A stretch of DNA of 64,000 bases, from positions 34,078 through 98,077 of the forward strand of contig NZ_JBEXUX010000039.1 of NCBI RefSeq assembly GCF_040629175.1, read 5' to 3'. Below, one piece after another: positions 1 to 9,480 of this stretch. Numbering within the stretch: the stretch's first letter is position 1; every line of letters begins with the position of its first letter. Position numbers and translations under genes: made by a program. The notes beneath the pieces were generated by a model. It was not told the DNA's origin. It made no database searches and saw nothing but the letters and a program-made list of their open reading frames with translations. Source of the DNA: Embleya sp040629175. Its GTDB lineage: Bacteria > Actinomycetota > Actinomycetes > Streptomycetales > Streptomycetaceae.

Positions 1-238
1 GAGCGCACACGTCGTCCAGAAAGGCCGTCAGCCGGTCGGCCGCCGGACCCGGAACCCGGGCCAACGCGGCCCGCAGCAGCGGTACCCGGGCGTGAAAGCC
101 CTCGTCGGGATAGTGCAGACACAACGCGGCGGCCTGACGGATCACCGCCGTGGTGTGCAGGTCGTCGGTTCGGGCCCGAATCCGGGCCTCGACCCGGGCC
201 TGGCCCCGAGTTCGAATGCGGTCGCCGAGCGCCCTCAT
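1..238 (-). CDS. narJ: NarJ, nitrate reductase assembly chaperone (partial)
   Basis: About 79 N-terminal residues are visible; the rest lies left of the window. NarJ is a cytoplasmic chaperone that holds NarG for molybdenum-cofactor and Fe-S insertion before NarGH docks on NarI. The ATG overlaps the narH stop as ATGA (235-238), indicating translational coupling. The visible part is Arg/Ala/Leu-rich and helical, as in the NarJ/TorD family, but the assignment rests mainly on its position after narH. narI would be expected beyond position 1. Confidence 0.85.
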   Translation of the reverse strand, partial: MRALGDRIRTRGQARVEARIRARTDDLHTTAVIRQAAALCLHYPDEGFHARVPLLRAALARVPGPAADRLTAFLDDVCA

Positions 239-1950
239 CGCGCGCCGTCCCCCGGCTCGCGGCCCCCCGGGTCGCCGTCCGCCCGGTCGCGTTCGGGAAA
301 CAGCCCCGCCGGCCGCCCGTTGCCGTCCCAGTTGAGCAGGTTGACGCGCCCGCCGCGGCCGGAGGTGTCGGCGGGTCGGTCGGCGGTGCCCCGGTCGCGC
401 AGGGCGTGGAAATTCTCCACGCTCACCGGCACCGGGGCGCCGGACGCCTCGCCGAACGGGCCGGAGCCGCCCATGCCCGGCCCGCCCTCGAAGTCCAGGC
501 TGCATCCCTCGGGCAGCGCGGATTCCTCCAGCCGTCGCGCGTCGCCGATCGCCGCGCTGGGGATCACGTACCGCTCGTCGTACTTGGCGATCGCCAACAG
601 CCGGTACAGCTCCCGGATCTGCGTCCCGGTCAGGCCGGCCAGGGCGGCCACCGCCTCGTCCGGTTCCTCGTCGAGGTTGATCGCCCGCATGTAGGAGCGC
701 ATGGCCGCGAGTCGCTCCAGCGCGGCGCGTACCGGTGCGGTGTCGCCGGCGGTGAACAGTTCGGCGAGGTATTCGAGCGGGACCCGCAGGGTGTCGATCG
801 CACCGAACAGGTTGCCGGCCTCCTCGCCGTCGAAGCCGGTCGAGGTCAGCGCGTCGACCACCGGGGACAGCGGTGGGATGTACCAGACCATCGGCATGGT
901 GCGGAACTCCGGGTGCAGGGGCAGCGCGACCCGATACTTGGCGATCAGCGCGTGCACCGGCGAGCGGCGGGCCGCCTCGATCCACTCGTGGCTGATGCCG
1001 GCCTCCTCGGCCGCCCGCCGCACGGCCTGTTCCGCGGGGTCCAGGAAGACACCCAACTGGGCCCGGTACAGGTCCTTTTCGTCCGCGACGGAGGCGGCCG
1101 CGAGCACGGCGTCCGCGTCGTAGAGCAGCACGCCGAGGTAGCGCAACCGGCCCACGCACGTCTCCGAGCACACCGTCGGCAGACCCACCTCGATCCGCGG
1201 GTAACACATCGTGCACTTCTCGGCCTTGCCGGTCTTGTGGTTGAAGTAGACCTTCTTGTACGGGCAGGCCGTGACACACATGCGCCAGCCGCGGCAGTCG
1301 TCCTGGTCGACCAGCACGATGCCGTCCTCGGCGCGTTTGTACATCGCGCCCGAGGGACACGCGGACACACACGAGGGGTTGAGGCAGTGTTCGCAGATCC
1401 GGGGCAGATAGAACATGAAGGTCTGCTCGAACTCGAAGCGCACCTTGTCGGCGACCTTCTCCCGGGTCTTGACCACCATCGGGTCCAGGTGGCCGAGTTC
1501 GGCGGTGCCGCCCAGGTTGTCGTCCCAGTTGGAACTCCAGGTGATCTCCATCGGCTTGCCGCTGAGCAGCGAGCGGGGGCGGGCCACCGGGATGTCGTCG
1601 CCGAGCGGGGCATCGGTGAGGTTGCGGTAGTCGTAGGTCCACGGCTCGTAGTAGTCCGCGATGGTCGGCAGCCTGGGGTTGGCGAAGATCCGGGACAGTC
1701 GGTGCAGCCGTCCGCCGGAGGCGAGTTGCAGCCGGCCGCGCCGGTTGAGCCGCCAGCCGCCCTGCCACGCCTTCTGGTCCTGCCACCGGCGCGGGTAGCC
1801 CTGGCCGGGGCGGGTCTCGACGTTGTTGAACCACACGTACTCGACGCCGCCGCGGTTGGTCCAGGTCTGTTTGCAGGTGACCGAACAGGTATGGCAGCCG
1901 ATGCACTTGTCGAGGTTCATCACCATCGCGATCTGGGCCATCACGCGCAT
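235..1950 (-). CDS. narH: Nitrate reductase beta subunit NarH
   Basis: This is the 571-residue electron-transfer subunit of membrane-bound nitrate reductase, passing electrons from NarI haems to NarG. Four ferredoxin-type cysteine groups are visible: CIGCHTCSVTCKQTW near the N terminus, CEHCLNPSCVSACPSG, CRGWRMCVTACP (Trp replaces one Cys, as at the family's 3Fe-4S site), and CTMCYPRIEVG followed by further cysteines. The ATG at 1950 lies just after the narG stop and has GGAG about 7 nt upstream, so it is preferred over the Met three codons later. Length is slightly above the usual 480-550 residues because of a C-terminal extension. Confidence 0.96.
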   Translation of the reverse strand: MRVMAQIAMVMNLDKCIGCHTCSVTCKQTWTNRGGVEYVWFNNVETRPGQGYPRRWQDQKAWQGGWRLNRRGRLQLASGGRLHRLSRIFANPRLPTIADYYEPWTYDYRNLTDAPLGDDIPVARPRSLLSGKPMEITWSSNWDDNLGGTAELGHLDPMVVKTREKVADKVRFEFEQTFMFYLPRICEHCLNPSCVSACPSGAMYKRAEDGIVLVDQDDCRGWRMCVTACPYKKVYFNHKTGKAEKCTMCYPRIEVGLPTVCSETCVGRLRYLGVLLYDADAVLAAASVADEKDLYRAQLGVFLDPAEQAVRRAAEEAGISHEWIEAARRSPVHALIAKYRVALPLHPEFRTMPMVWYIPPLSPVVDALTSTGFDGEEAGNLFGAIDTLRVPLEYLAELFTAGDTAPVRAALERLAAMRSYMRAINLDEEPDEAVAALAGLTGTQIRELYRLLAIAKYDERYVIPSAAIGDARRLEESALPEGCSLDFEGGPGMGGSGPFGEASGAPVPVSVENFHALRDRGTADRPADTSGRGGRVNLLNWDGNGRPAGLFPERDRADGDPGGREPGDGAR

Positions 1951-1951
1951 C

Positions 1952-4900
1952 TCAGTACTCCACGTCCTGCGAGCGGCGGCGGATCACGGTGACCTCGTCG
2001 CGTTGATTGCCGGTCGGGCCCAGGTAGTTGAAGGCCCAGCTCAATTGCGCGTAGCCGCCGATCAGATGGGTGGGTTTGAGCAGTACCCGGGTGAGCGTGT
2101 TGTGGATGCCGCCGCGTCTGCCGGTGCTCTGCGCCTTGGGTACACCCACGGTGCGGTCCTGGGCGTGGTGCATGTAGACGGTGCCGGTGGGCATCCGGTG
2201 CGATACCACCGCGCGGGCGGTGACCACACCGTTGCGGTTGACCGCCTCGATCCAGTCGTTGTCGCGGACCCCGATCGCCTGCGCGTCGGCGGTGCTCAGC
2301 CAGATGCTCTGGCCGCCGCGGGACAGCGAGAGCATGAACAGGTTGTCCTGGTATTCGGAGTGGATCGACCACTTGTTGTGCGGGGTGAGGTAGCGCACGG
2401 TCACCTCGTGGTTGCCGTCCGGGCCCGGGCGGGGTTCGCCGAACAGCCGGTGCATGTCCAGCGGCGGCCGGTAGACCGGCAACGCCTCGCCCAGTTCGTG
2501 CATCCAGTCGTGGTCGAGGAAGAAGTGTTGGCGGCCGGTGAGGGTGTGCCAGGGCTTGAGCTGCTCGGTGTTGAGGGTGAACGCGGTGTAGCGCCGGCCG
2601 CCGGCCTCGCTGCCGGACCACTCCGGCGAGGTGATCACCGGCTCGGGCCGGGCCTGGGTGTCCGCGTAGCCGATGCGCTTGCCCTCGTGTTCGGCGGCCA
2701 GGTGCGCCATCGCCTGTCCGGTCCGCTTCTCCAGGGTGCGAAATCCCTGGACGGCCAGCCTGCCGTTGGTCGTTCCGGACAACGCGAGGATCGCGTCGCA
2801 GGCCCGCACCGCGGTGTCCAGGAGCGGGCGACCGTCGGCGACGCCACCTCGGGCGGTGCCGTTGAGCCGGCCCAGGTCCTCGACCTCGCGGGCGACGTCG
2901 AAGGTGATGCCCTTGACCGGCAGTCCCAGGGTGTCGGCGAGCGGCCCGAGCGTGGCCATCTTGGCCGCGACCGCCGGGTAGTCGCGTTCGACCACGGTCA
3001 GGTTCGGCATGGTCCGGCCCGGCACCGGCGGACACTGGCCGGCCCGCCAGTCCAGGGCGACCCCGCCGGGCTGGGCGATCTCGCCCGGCGTGTCGTGCTG
3101 GAGCGCGGTGGCCACCAGATCGCGCCGGGTGCCCAGGTGTTCGCGGGCCAGCTCGCCGAAACGCGCCGCGATCGCGTGGAACGTCTCGAAGTCGGTACGG
3201 GCCTGCCAGGGCGGGTCGATCGCGGGTGAGAACGCGTGCACGAACGGGTGCATGTCGGTCGAGGACAGGTCGTGCTTCTCGTACCAGGTCGCGGCCGGCA
3301 GCACCACGTCCGACAGCAGCGTCGTGGACGTCATCCGGAAGTCCAGCGAGAGCAGCAGGTCGAGCTTGCCCTCGGGGGCCTGCTCGCGCCAGCGCACGCC
3401 GCGCGGCCGGGAGCCGGCGGGCGCCTGCTCGGCGCGCAGCGAACTGTCGGTGCCCAACAGGTGTTTGGTGAAGTATTCGGCGCCCTTTGCGGACGAGCCG
3501 AGCAGGTTGGAGCGCCACACGGTGAGCACCCGCGGCCAGTTGCGCGGTGCGTCGGGGTCCTCGCACGCGAAGCCCAACTCGCCGCTGCGCAGGGCCTCGA
3601 CGGTGTGCTCGACCGGGTCGACGCCGGCCCGGTCGGCCTCGTCGACCAGGTCCAGCGGGTTGCGGTCGAAGGTGGGGTACGAGGGCATCCAGCCCAGCCG
3701 GGCCGACGTCGCCAGGCAGTCCGCGGCGGTCATCCCGGACAGGTCGCCCGCGCCCAGCGGCGAGGCCAGCACGTCGGTGGTGAAGCCGTCGTAGCGCCAC
3801 TGGTCGGTGTTGAGGTACCAGTACGCCGTGCCGATCATCTGCCGCGGCGGCCGGGACCAGTCGTTGGCGCTCGCCAGCGTGGCCCAGCCGGTGGACGGCC
3901 GACACTTCTCCTGACCCACGTAGTGCGCCCAGCCGCCGCCGTTGCGGCCCTGGCAGCCGGTGAGTTGCAGCAGCGCCAGGAAGGTGCGGTAGATCGTCTC
4001 GGAGTGGAACCAGTGGTTGGTGCCCGCGCCCATCAGGATCATGCAGCGGCCCTTGGAGCGCTCGGCGGTGTCGGCGAACTCGCGGGCGATCCGGACGGTG
4101 CGCGCGGCCGGCACCGAGGTGAGTGTCTCCTGCCACGCGGGGGTGCCCGGCTGGGTCGCGTCGTGGTAGTCGGCCGGCCAACTGCCCGGCAGCCCCGGCC
4201 TGGGCACGCCGTACTGGGCCAGCAGCAGGTCGAACACGGTGGTGACCAGGGGCCCGTCCGGGGTCAGTCGGCGAGCCGGCACGCCCCGGCGCAGCACCTC
4301 GCCGCGGCCCTGGCCGTGCTTGCCCCCGTCGGTGTCGAAGCGGGGCAGGAGCACCTCGACGCCGTGCGCGGCCGGGTCGTGGTGCAGGGTGAGGCGGGGG
4401 CGGACGCCGGCCAGGTCCAGGTTCCAGCGGCCCCGGCCGGATTCGGTCCAGCGGAAGCCGATCGAGCCGCCGGGGACGACCGGTCGATCGGTGTCGTCGT
4501 CGAGGAGCACGGTCTTCCAGTCGGCGCCGTCGTGGTCCGTGCCCGCCGTCCCCGGCTCGGCACCCGTCCCCGCCGCGGTCTCGGCGAGATCGGCTGCGCG
4601 CAGGAACTTGGCGGGGGTGTACGCGCCCGGTTCGTCGGCGCGTTCGGTCAGGGTGACCAGGAACGGCAGGTCGGTGAACTGCTTGACGTAGCCGTCGAAG
4701 AACTCGACCGTGCGGTCGACGAAACACTCCTTGAGGATCACGTGGCCCATCGCCATGGCCAGCGCGGCGTCGGTACCCGGGTGCGGGTGCAGCCACTCGT
4801 CGGCGAACTTCGCGTTGTCCGCGTAGTCCGGCGCGACCACCACCACCTTCTGCCCGCGATAGCGCGCCTCGGCCATCCAGTGCGCGTCGGGGGTGCGGGT

Positions 4901-5797
4901 GACGGGCACGTTGGAGCCCCACATGAACAGGTACGCCGCGTCCCACCAGTCGCCCGATTCGGGTACGTCGGTCTGGTCGCCGAACACCTGCGGCGAGGCC
5001 ACCGGCAGGTCGGCGTACCAGTCGTAGAAGGACAACATCGGCGCGCCGATCAGGCTCATGAACCGGGCGCCGGCGGCGTGCGAGACCATGGACATGGCCG
5101 GGATCGGGGAGAACCCGGCGACCCGGTCGGGTCCGTACCGCCCGATCGTGTGCACGTGCGCGGCGGCGACCAGTTCGACCGCCTCCTCCCAGGTCGCCCG
5201 GACCAGCCCGCCCCGGCCCCGGGCGCGCTGGTAGCGGCGCCGGCGCTCGGGATCGTCGACCACGTCGGCCCAGGCCAGGACCGGGTCGTGCAGGCGTGCC
5301 TTGGCCTCGCGGTACATCTCCAGGAGCACCCCGCGCACATACGGGTAGCGCACCCGGGTGGGGGAGTAGGTGTACCAGGAGAACGCGGCTCCGCGCGGGC
5401 AGCCGCGGGGTTCGTATTCGGGGCGATCGGGTCCGACCGAGGGGTAGTCGGTGGCCTGGGTCTCCCAGGTGATCACGCCGTCCTTGACGTAGACCTTCCA
5501 ACGGCAGGAGCCGGTGCAGTTGACGCCGTGGGTGGAGTCGACGACCTTGTCGTGGCTCCAGCGCTCGCGGTAGAAGACGTCGCCCTGTCGGCCGCCCCGG
5601 AGGTATTGGCTGCGCAGGTCCGGCGAGACCACCGCGTTGCGTCGGAAGAAGCGGCCGGTGCGCAGTAGCAGATCGCTCGCGGGGCCGTCCAGACCGGGAG
5701 CCGGCGGCGGATCGACGGGTGGCGGCCCGGCGACCGCCGGCTCCGCGGGCGGTGGGCCGGCCGGCGGGTCTGCGGGCAGGGGCGAACCGGTGTCCAT
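1952..5797 (-). CDS. narG: Nitrate reductase alpha subunit NarG
   Basis: This is the catalytic subunit of respiratory nitrate reductase (nitrate to nitrite), with a bis-MGD molybdenum cofactor and one 4Fe-4S cluster. The protein is 1281 residues, the normal size. HGVNCTGSCRWKVY followed by PRGCPRG gives the His/Cys ligands of the FS0 cluster; YDWYADLP, WGSNVPVTRTPDAHW and YAQLSWAFNYLGP match the molybdopterin oxidoreductase and dinucleotide-binding domains. Upstream in-frame Met codons exist, but the ATG at 5797 has GAAGGG upstream at proper spacing. It opens a Pro/Ala-rich N-terminal extension of about 35 residues. It is first in the narGHJ(I) operon. Confidence 0.96.
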   Translation of the reverse strand: MDTGSPLPADPPAGPPPAEPAVAGPPPVDPPPAPGLDGPASDLLLRTGRFFRRNAVVSPDLRSQYLRGGRQGDVFYRERWSHDKVVDSTHGVNCTGSCRWKVYVKDGVITWETQATDYPSVGPDRPEYEPRGCPRGAAFSWYTYSPTRVRYPYVRGVLLEMYREAKARLHDPVLAWADVVDDPERRRRYQRARGRGGLVRATWEEAVELVAAAHVHTIGRYGPDRVAGFSPIPAMSMVSHAAGARFMSLIGAPMLSFYDWYADLPVASPQVFGDQTDVPESGDWWDAAYLFMWGSNVPVTRTPDAHWMAEARYRGQKVVVVAPDYADNAKFADEWLHPHPGTDAALAMAMGHVILKECFVDRTVEFFDGYVKQFTDLPFLVTLTERADEPGAYTPAKFLRAADLAETAAGTGAEPGTAGTDHDGADWKTVLLDDDTDRPVVPGGSIGFRWTESGRGRWNLDLAGVRPRLTLHHDPAAHGVEVLLPRFDTDGGKHGQGRGEVLRRGVPARRLTPDGPLVTTVFDLLLAQYGVPRPGLPGSWPADYHDATQPGTPAWQETLTSVPAARTVRIAREFADTAERSKGRCMILMGAGTNHWFHSETIYRTFLALLQLTGCQGRNGGGWAHYVGQEKCRPSTGWATLASANDWSRPPRQMIGTAYWYLNTDQWRYDGFTTDVLASPLGAGDLSGMTAADCLATSARLGWMPSYPTFDRNPLDLVDEADRAGVDPVEHTVEALRSGELGFACEDPDAPRNWPRVLTVWRSNLLGSSAKGAEYFTKHLLGTDSSLRAEQAPAGSRPRGVRWREQAPEGKLDLLLSLDFRMTSTTLLSDVVLPAATWYEKHDLSSTDMHPFVHAFSPAIDPPWQARTDFETFHAIAARFGELAREHLGTRRDLVATALQHDTPGEIAQPGGVALDWRAGQCPPVPGRTMPNLTVVERDYPAVAAKMATLGPLADTLGLPVKGITFDVAREVEDLGRLNGTARGGVADGRPLLDTAVRACDAILALSGTTNGRLAVQGFRTLEKRTGQAMAHLAAEHEGKRIGYADTQARPEPVITSPEWSGSEAGGRRYTAFTLNTEQLKPWHTLTGRQHFFLDHDWMHELGEALPVYRPPLDMHRLFGEPRPGPDGNHEVTVRYLTPHNKWSIHSEYQDNLFMLSLSRGGQSIWLSTADAQAIGVRDNDWIEAVNRNGVVTARAVVSHRMPTGTVYMHHAQDRTVGVPKAQSTGRRGGIHNTLTRVLLKPTHLIGGYAQLSWAFNYLGPTGNQRDEVTVIRRRSQDVEY

Positions 5798-5822
5798 GGT
5801 GACCCTTCGAGGCGACGACTCC

Positions 5823-5848
5823 ATGTCCTGAATACGAGTCAATGTCCT
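5823..5848. promoter_or_regulatory. Direct repeat ATGTCCT in narG/narK intergenic region
   Basis: Two exact ATGTCCT copies (5823-5829 and 5842-5848) lie 19 bp apart, about two helical turns, in the short divergent region between narG and narK. Same-face spacing is typical of tandem response-regulator sites. No clear DosR, FNR or Rex box was seen. A role in oxygen or nitrate control is inference only. Confidence 0.3.
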
Positions 5849-5936
5849 ATATGTAAAGGTTCGATGGTGGGATTTGGGTGCATAGCTCATCGTGTCCGTC
5901 CACCCGGGCGCAGAACACGCGAAGGGACCATCACAC

Positions 5937-7211
5937 GTGGAGCAGACTCGGCCGGCGACTCGGACGACCGGTGCCCGGGTGCCCCGTGCCGCGTGGGTCA
6001 ACCTCGCGGTCGCCACCTTCGGGATCCTGATCAACTTCTGGGCCTGGGGCCTGATCAGCCCGCTGGGTCCCTCCTACAAGGAAGACCTCGGGCTGAGTTC
6101 GTTCCAGCAGTCGTTCCTGGTGGCCGTGCCGGTCCTGGTCGGCGCGCTCGGGCGGATCCCGGCCGGCGCGCTGACCGACCGCTACGGCGCGCGGCTGATG
6201 GTGCCGACGATCAGCTTCCTGACCGTGTTGCCGGTGCTGGCGCTGAGCGTGTTCGACTCGTTCGCGATGTTGTTGGTGGTCGGGTTCGTGCTCGGTGTCG
6301 GCGGCAGCTTCTTCGCGGTCGGCGTGCCCTACGTCAACGCCTGGTTCCCGCCGGAACGACGCGGCACCGCGATCGGCATCTTCGGCATCGGCACCGGCGG
6401 TACGGCGGTCGCCGCGTTCTTCACGCCGCGGTTGTTGCGCTGGGTGGACGACCCGAACTTCCAGTTCTACCTGGTCGCCTGCGTGTTGGTCGGCTACGGC
6501 CTGATCGCCGCCGCGGTGGTGCGCGACGCGCCCGGGCGCACCGTGCCCGATCGGCTGTTCGGGCCACGCTTCACCGCCGCGCTCAAGCAGCCCTCGACGC
6601 TGCCGATGGCGCTGTTGTACGCGGTGTCCTTCGGCGGGTTCGTCGCGTTCGGCGTGTACCTGCCGACGTACCTGCGCGAGGTCTACGCGCTGAGCCAGGA
6701 CTCGGCGTCCACCCGCGCGGCCGGGTTCACCGTGGTCGCGGTGTTGTGTCGGCCGATCGGCGGCGCGGTGTCCGACCGGATCGGTCCGGCGAAGGTGCTG
6801 ATCGCGAGCTACGCGGTGCTCGGCGTGGCGGCCGTGTGGCAGGCGTTCGCCCCGGAGTTGATGCCGCAGGGCACGATCGCCTTCCTGGTGATGGCGGGCA
6901 TGCTCGGCGCGGGCAGCGGCGCGGTGTTCGCGCTGGTCGCCAACCTCACGCCCAAGGACAAGGTCGGCACGGTCACCGGACTGGTCGGCGCGGCGGGCGG
7001 TCTGGGCGGCTTCGTCCCGCCGCTGATCATGGGTTCGGTCTACAGCGGCACCGGCTCCTACGCGATCGGCCTGATGTTGTTGTCCGACGCGGCGTTCGCG
7101 GCGATGGTCTACTGCGCGGCCCGGCTGCTCGGCCGGGATCGACGACCGGCGCAGTCGGACGAGTCGCCGGAGTGGCGGGCGGCCGCGGGCGCCGAGGCCG
7201 AGAGCCGGTAG
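5937..7211 (+). CDS. narK: NarK-type nitrate/nitrite MFS transporter
   Basis: This is a 424-residue major-facilitator protein with about 12 membrane segments, beginning at AAWVNLAVATFGILINFWAWGL. GRIPAGALTDRYGAR is the MFS cytoplasmic loop motif between TM2 and TM3, and glycine-rich stretches such as GIFGIGTGGTAVAAF fit the nitrate signature of the NNP family. It exchanges or imports nitrate and nitrite for the divergently encoded NarGHJ. A GTG at 5892 opens a longer frame, but the GTG at 5937 is preceded by GAAGGGA at good spacing and is preferred. Direction of transport cannot be decided here. Confidence 0.88.
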   Translation: MEQTRPATRTTGARVPRAAWVNLAVATFGILINFWAWGLISPLGPSYKEDLGLSSFQQSFLVAVPVLVGALGRIPAGALTDRYGARLMVPTISFLTVLPVLALSVFDSFAMLLVVGFVLGVGGSFFAVGVPYVNAWFPPERRGTAIGIFGIGTGGTAVAAFFTPRLLRWVDDPNFQFYLVACVLVGYGLIAAAVVRDAPGRTVPDRLFGPRFTAALKQPSTLPMALLYAVSFGGFVAFGVYLPTYLREVYALSQDSASTRAAGFTVVAVLCRPIGGAVSDRIGPAKVLIASYAVLGVAAVWQAFAPELMPQGTIAFLVMAGMLGAGSGAVFALVANLTPKDKVGTVTGLVGAAGGLGGFVPPLIMGSVYSGTGSYAIGLMLLSDAAFAAMVYCAARLLGRDRRPAQSDESPEWRAAAGAEAESR

Positions 7212-7288
7212 CGCGTGCCGGCGGGTCGGTCGGGGCTTCCGCTTTTCCCCCTGACGATGGGTCAGGAAGGCGCATAGGATCCATGCCC

Positions 7289-8284
7289 ATGTCACTCTGG
7301 GGACGATTCACCTCGGCGCGTTCGGCCGCGTCGGCACCGGTGCTCGTGTGGGACGCCGCGCTCGACGACGACGAGGTCCGCACGATCGCGCAAGGGCTGC
7401 CGCGCGACGGGGACTTCGCGCCCGCCGCCGCGTTGTTGGAGCGGGTGGGGCGGGACTGGGCCCGCCGGGTGGTCGCGGTGACCGCGCTGGGCGAGGTCGC
7501 GGCGCTGCACCCGGAGTGGTTGTGGACCTGGCGCGTCGAGCGGCCCGAATCGCCGGATCCGCTGGTGGTGATGGCCGCGGCGACGGTGCGCGCGGCCTGG
7601 AACGCCCGCGGCGCGAAGCAGGCGAGTCTCACCAGCGGGCGCGAATTCGCGGATTTCCACGAGCTGTTGGTCGAGGCGGACCGCGCGTGCCTGCTCGCGA
7701 CCGAGGCCGCCGCGGACGATCCCACCCCGTGGGTCTCGTGGTTGCGGGTATGCCGCGGACTCGGCGTCTCGCGCGCCGTGTTCGACGCCCGGTGGGACGC
7801 GCTGTGCGAACGCGACCCGGCGCATCGTGCCGGTCACGACGCGGCGTTGCAGTATCTGTGCGAGAAGTGGCGCGGATCGCACGCCGACATGTACACGTTC
7901 GCGCGCCGGGCCGCGGCGGACGCGCCGGACGGCTCGCCGCTGGTGATCCTGCTGGTCGAGGCGCACATCGAGTACGCGCTGCGGATGAACTGGGACGGGG
8001 AAACCGACGACACCGACTTCTGGCGGGCCGCCGCCCGGCAGACGGACCTGGACACCGCCCTGGACCGCTATCCCGTCGACGCCGTGCCGCGACACCCCAG
8101 CGCCCTGTCCGATCACAGCGCGCTGGGCTACGCGTTGGCCAGGTCCCAGCGCTGGTCCGAACTCGCGGCGCGGTTCGAGGCGACCGACCACCGGGGCTTC
8201 CACCTTCCCTGGACCTACCCCGGCGGCCGGACCTTCTTCGAACAGGCCCACGCCGAGGCGACCCGAGGGCGCCCCCGCCGCTGA
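7289..8284 (+). CDS. Uncharacterised protein, possibly helical-repeat
   Basis: This soluble protein of about 331 residues has no signal peptide or membrane segment. It is rich in Ala, Trp, Asp and Arg and appears all-helical, with paired segments such as FADFHELLVEADRACLLATEA and LVEAHIEYALRMNWDG that resemble TPR-like repeats. I do not recognise the family. The ATG at 7289 has AGGA nine bases upstream; an ATG two codons earlier (7283) is too close to it. It stands alone between narK and the convergent EamA gene. Third-position GC is high, so it is very probably coding. Confidence 0.8.
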   Translation: MSLWGRFTSARSAASAPVLVWDAALDDDEVRTIAQGLPRDGDFAPAAALLERVGRDWARRVVAVTALGEVAALHPEWLWTWRVERPESPDPLVVMAAATVRAAWNARGAKQASLTSGREFADFHELLVEADRACLLATEAAADDPTPWVSWLRVCRGLGVSRAVFDARWDALCERDPAHRAGHDAALQYLCEKWRGSHADMYTFARRAAADAPDGSPLVILLVEAHIEYALRMNWDGETDDTDFWRAAARQTDLDTALDRYPVDAVPRHPSALSDHSALGYALARSQRWSELAARFEATDHRGFHLPWTYPGGRTFFEQAHAEATRGRPRR

Positions 8285-8433
8285 GTCGGCGGTCGGCGAC
8301 GGTCGGCACGAGCGCCGACTCCGGGTACGACTCCACGCCGGTCGCCGCGATCCGCCGTGCCGCGTCCGCGGTCCGTTCAGGCGCTCGGCCCCCGCGACCC
8401 GGGGTCGGGCCGCGGCAGGGCTGGGTGGCCTGG

Positions 8434-9396
8434 TCAGCGGACCTGGGCGGGGCCGAGTTCGTTCGGGTCGGCGGTCGCCGGCGGGGTGGGCGCGGGGGCG
8501 GCGCGGGTGTCGGTGCGGGTGACGGCGATGCCGGCGATCACCACGAAGACGACGCCGGCCGCGGGCATCGGACCGGGGACCTGGTCGAGCACGACCAGGC
8601 CCATCAGCAGCGCGATGGCCGGTTCCAGGCTCATCAGCGTCCCGAAGGCGGAGGCGCTGAGTCGGCGCAGCGCGAGGAATTCCAGGCTGAACGGCAACAC
8701 GGCGCTCAGCACCGCCAGCCCCAGCATGATCAGCGACAGCGACCAGGTCACGTCGCCCAGCCCGGTGGGAGCGGCGACGAGCATGGCGACCAGCCCGGCC
8801 ACGGGCATCGACACGGCCAGCCCGTTCAGGCCGGTGACCCGGTCGCCGACGTGTTGGGTCAGCAGGATGTACGCGGCCCAGCAGACCGCGGCCGCCAGCG
8901 CGAAGGCCAGGCCGACGGGGTCGGTGCCGGCATGCCACGGTTCGGTCAGCAGGACGACGCCCAGGGCGGCCAGGGCCGTCCAGCGCCGGCGTCCGGAGCC
9001 GGATCCGTACAGCGACACCGCCAGCGGGCCGAGGAACTCCAGCGCACTCGCGGTGCCCAGCGGCAGGCGTGCCACGGCGAGCATGAAGAACAACATCAGC
9101 CCCCCGCTCACCGCGCCCAACAGCGTGCACGCCCACAGGTCCCGACCGGTGAAGTCGCGGCGGCGCGGTCGGACCAGCAGCAGCAGGATCAGGCCCGCCC
9201 ACGCCAGTCGCAGGCCGGCCGTGCCCAGTGCGCCGAGTCGGTCGATCAGCGGCACCGACAGCGCCAGGCCGAGCTGGACGGTGGACATCGCCGCGACCGC
9301 CATCAGGGCGCCGGTCGCGGCGTCCGGGAGGCCGGCTGCCGGCAGGCGCGGGCCAGGGAATTCGCGGCTGGTGGGTGGTGCCGACGGCGTGCTCAT
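8434..9396 (-). CDS. EamA-family (DMT superfamily) exporter
   Basis: The protein has 320 residues with about ten hydrophobic segments arranged as two EamA repeats. The second repeat includes AAAVCWAAYILLTQHVGDRVTG and ends in SLEPAIALLMGLVVLDQ, the usual EamA signature near the last helices. Family members export amino acids or small metabolites such as threonine or homoserine; the substrate is not predictable here. It is divergent from the LysR gene 84 bp away, and pairing of an EamA exporter with a LysR-type regulator suggests substrate-induced control. Confidence 0.88.
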   Translation of the reverse strand: MSTPSAPPTSREFPGPRLPAAGLPDAATGALMAVAAMSTVQLGLALSVPLIDRLGALGTAGLRLAWAGLILLLLVRPRRRDFTGRDLWACTLLGAVSGGLMLFFMLAVARLPLGTASALEFLGPLAVSLYGSGSGRRRWTALAALGVVLLTEPWHAGTDPVGLAFALAAAVCWAAYILLTQHVGDRVTGLNGLAVSMPVAGLVAMLVAAPTGLGDVTWSLSLIMLGLAVLSAVLPFSLEFLALRRLSASAFGTLMSLEPAIALLMGLVVLDQVPGPMPAAGVVFVVIAGIAVTRTDTRAAPAPTPPATADPNELGPAQVR

Positions 9397-9419
9397 GTGT
9401 TCCAGTACATGACCTCGCC

Positions 9420-9471
9420 ATCGTTCGTGTCCACGTGCCGATCCGAAACATATCGTTCGTGGATCGTGGAC
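9420..9471. promoter_or_regulatory. Repeats in EamA/LysR divergent promoter
   Basis: An exact 10-bp direct repeat ATCGTTCGTG occurs at 9420-9429 and 9452-9461, 32 bp apart (about three helical turns). A 7-bp inverted repeat, GTCCACG (9429-9435) and CGTGGAC (9465-9471), overlaps it. The position fits an operator for the LysR-type protein encoded next to it. No binding evidence exists in the sequence itself. Confidence 0.4.
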
Positions 9472-9480
9472 AATCGCACC

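Noticed and set aside
1941..5501. A 1186-codon minus-strand open frame overlapping narG
   Set aside because: Arg/Gly/Pro-rich shadow of narG in another frame; narG is unmistakable by motifs.
3236..5668. An 810-codon plus-strand open frame opposite narG
   Set aside because: Antisense shadow produced by high GC; no motif, no ribosome-binding site.
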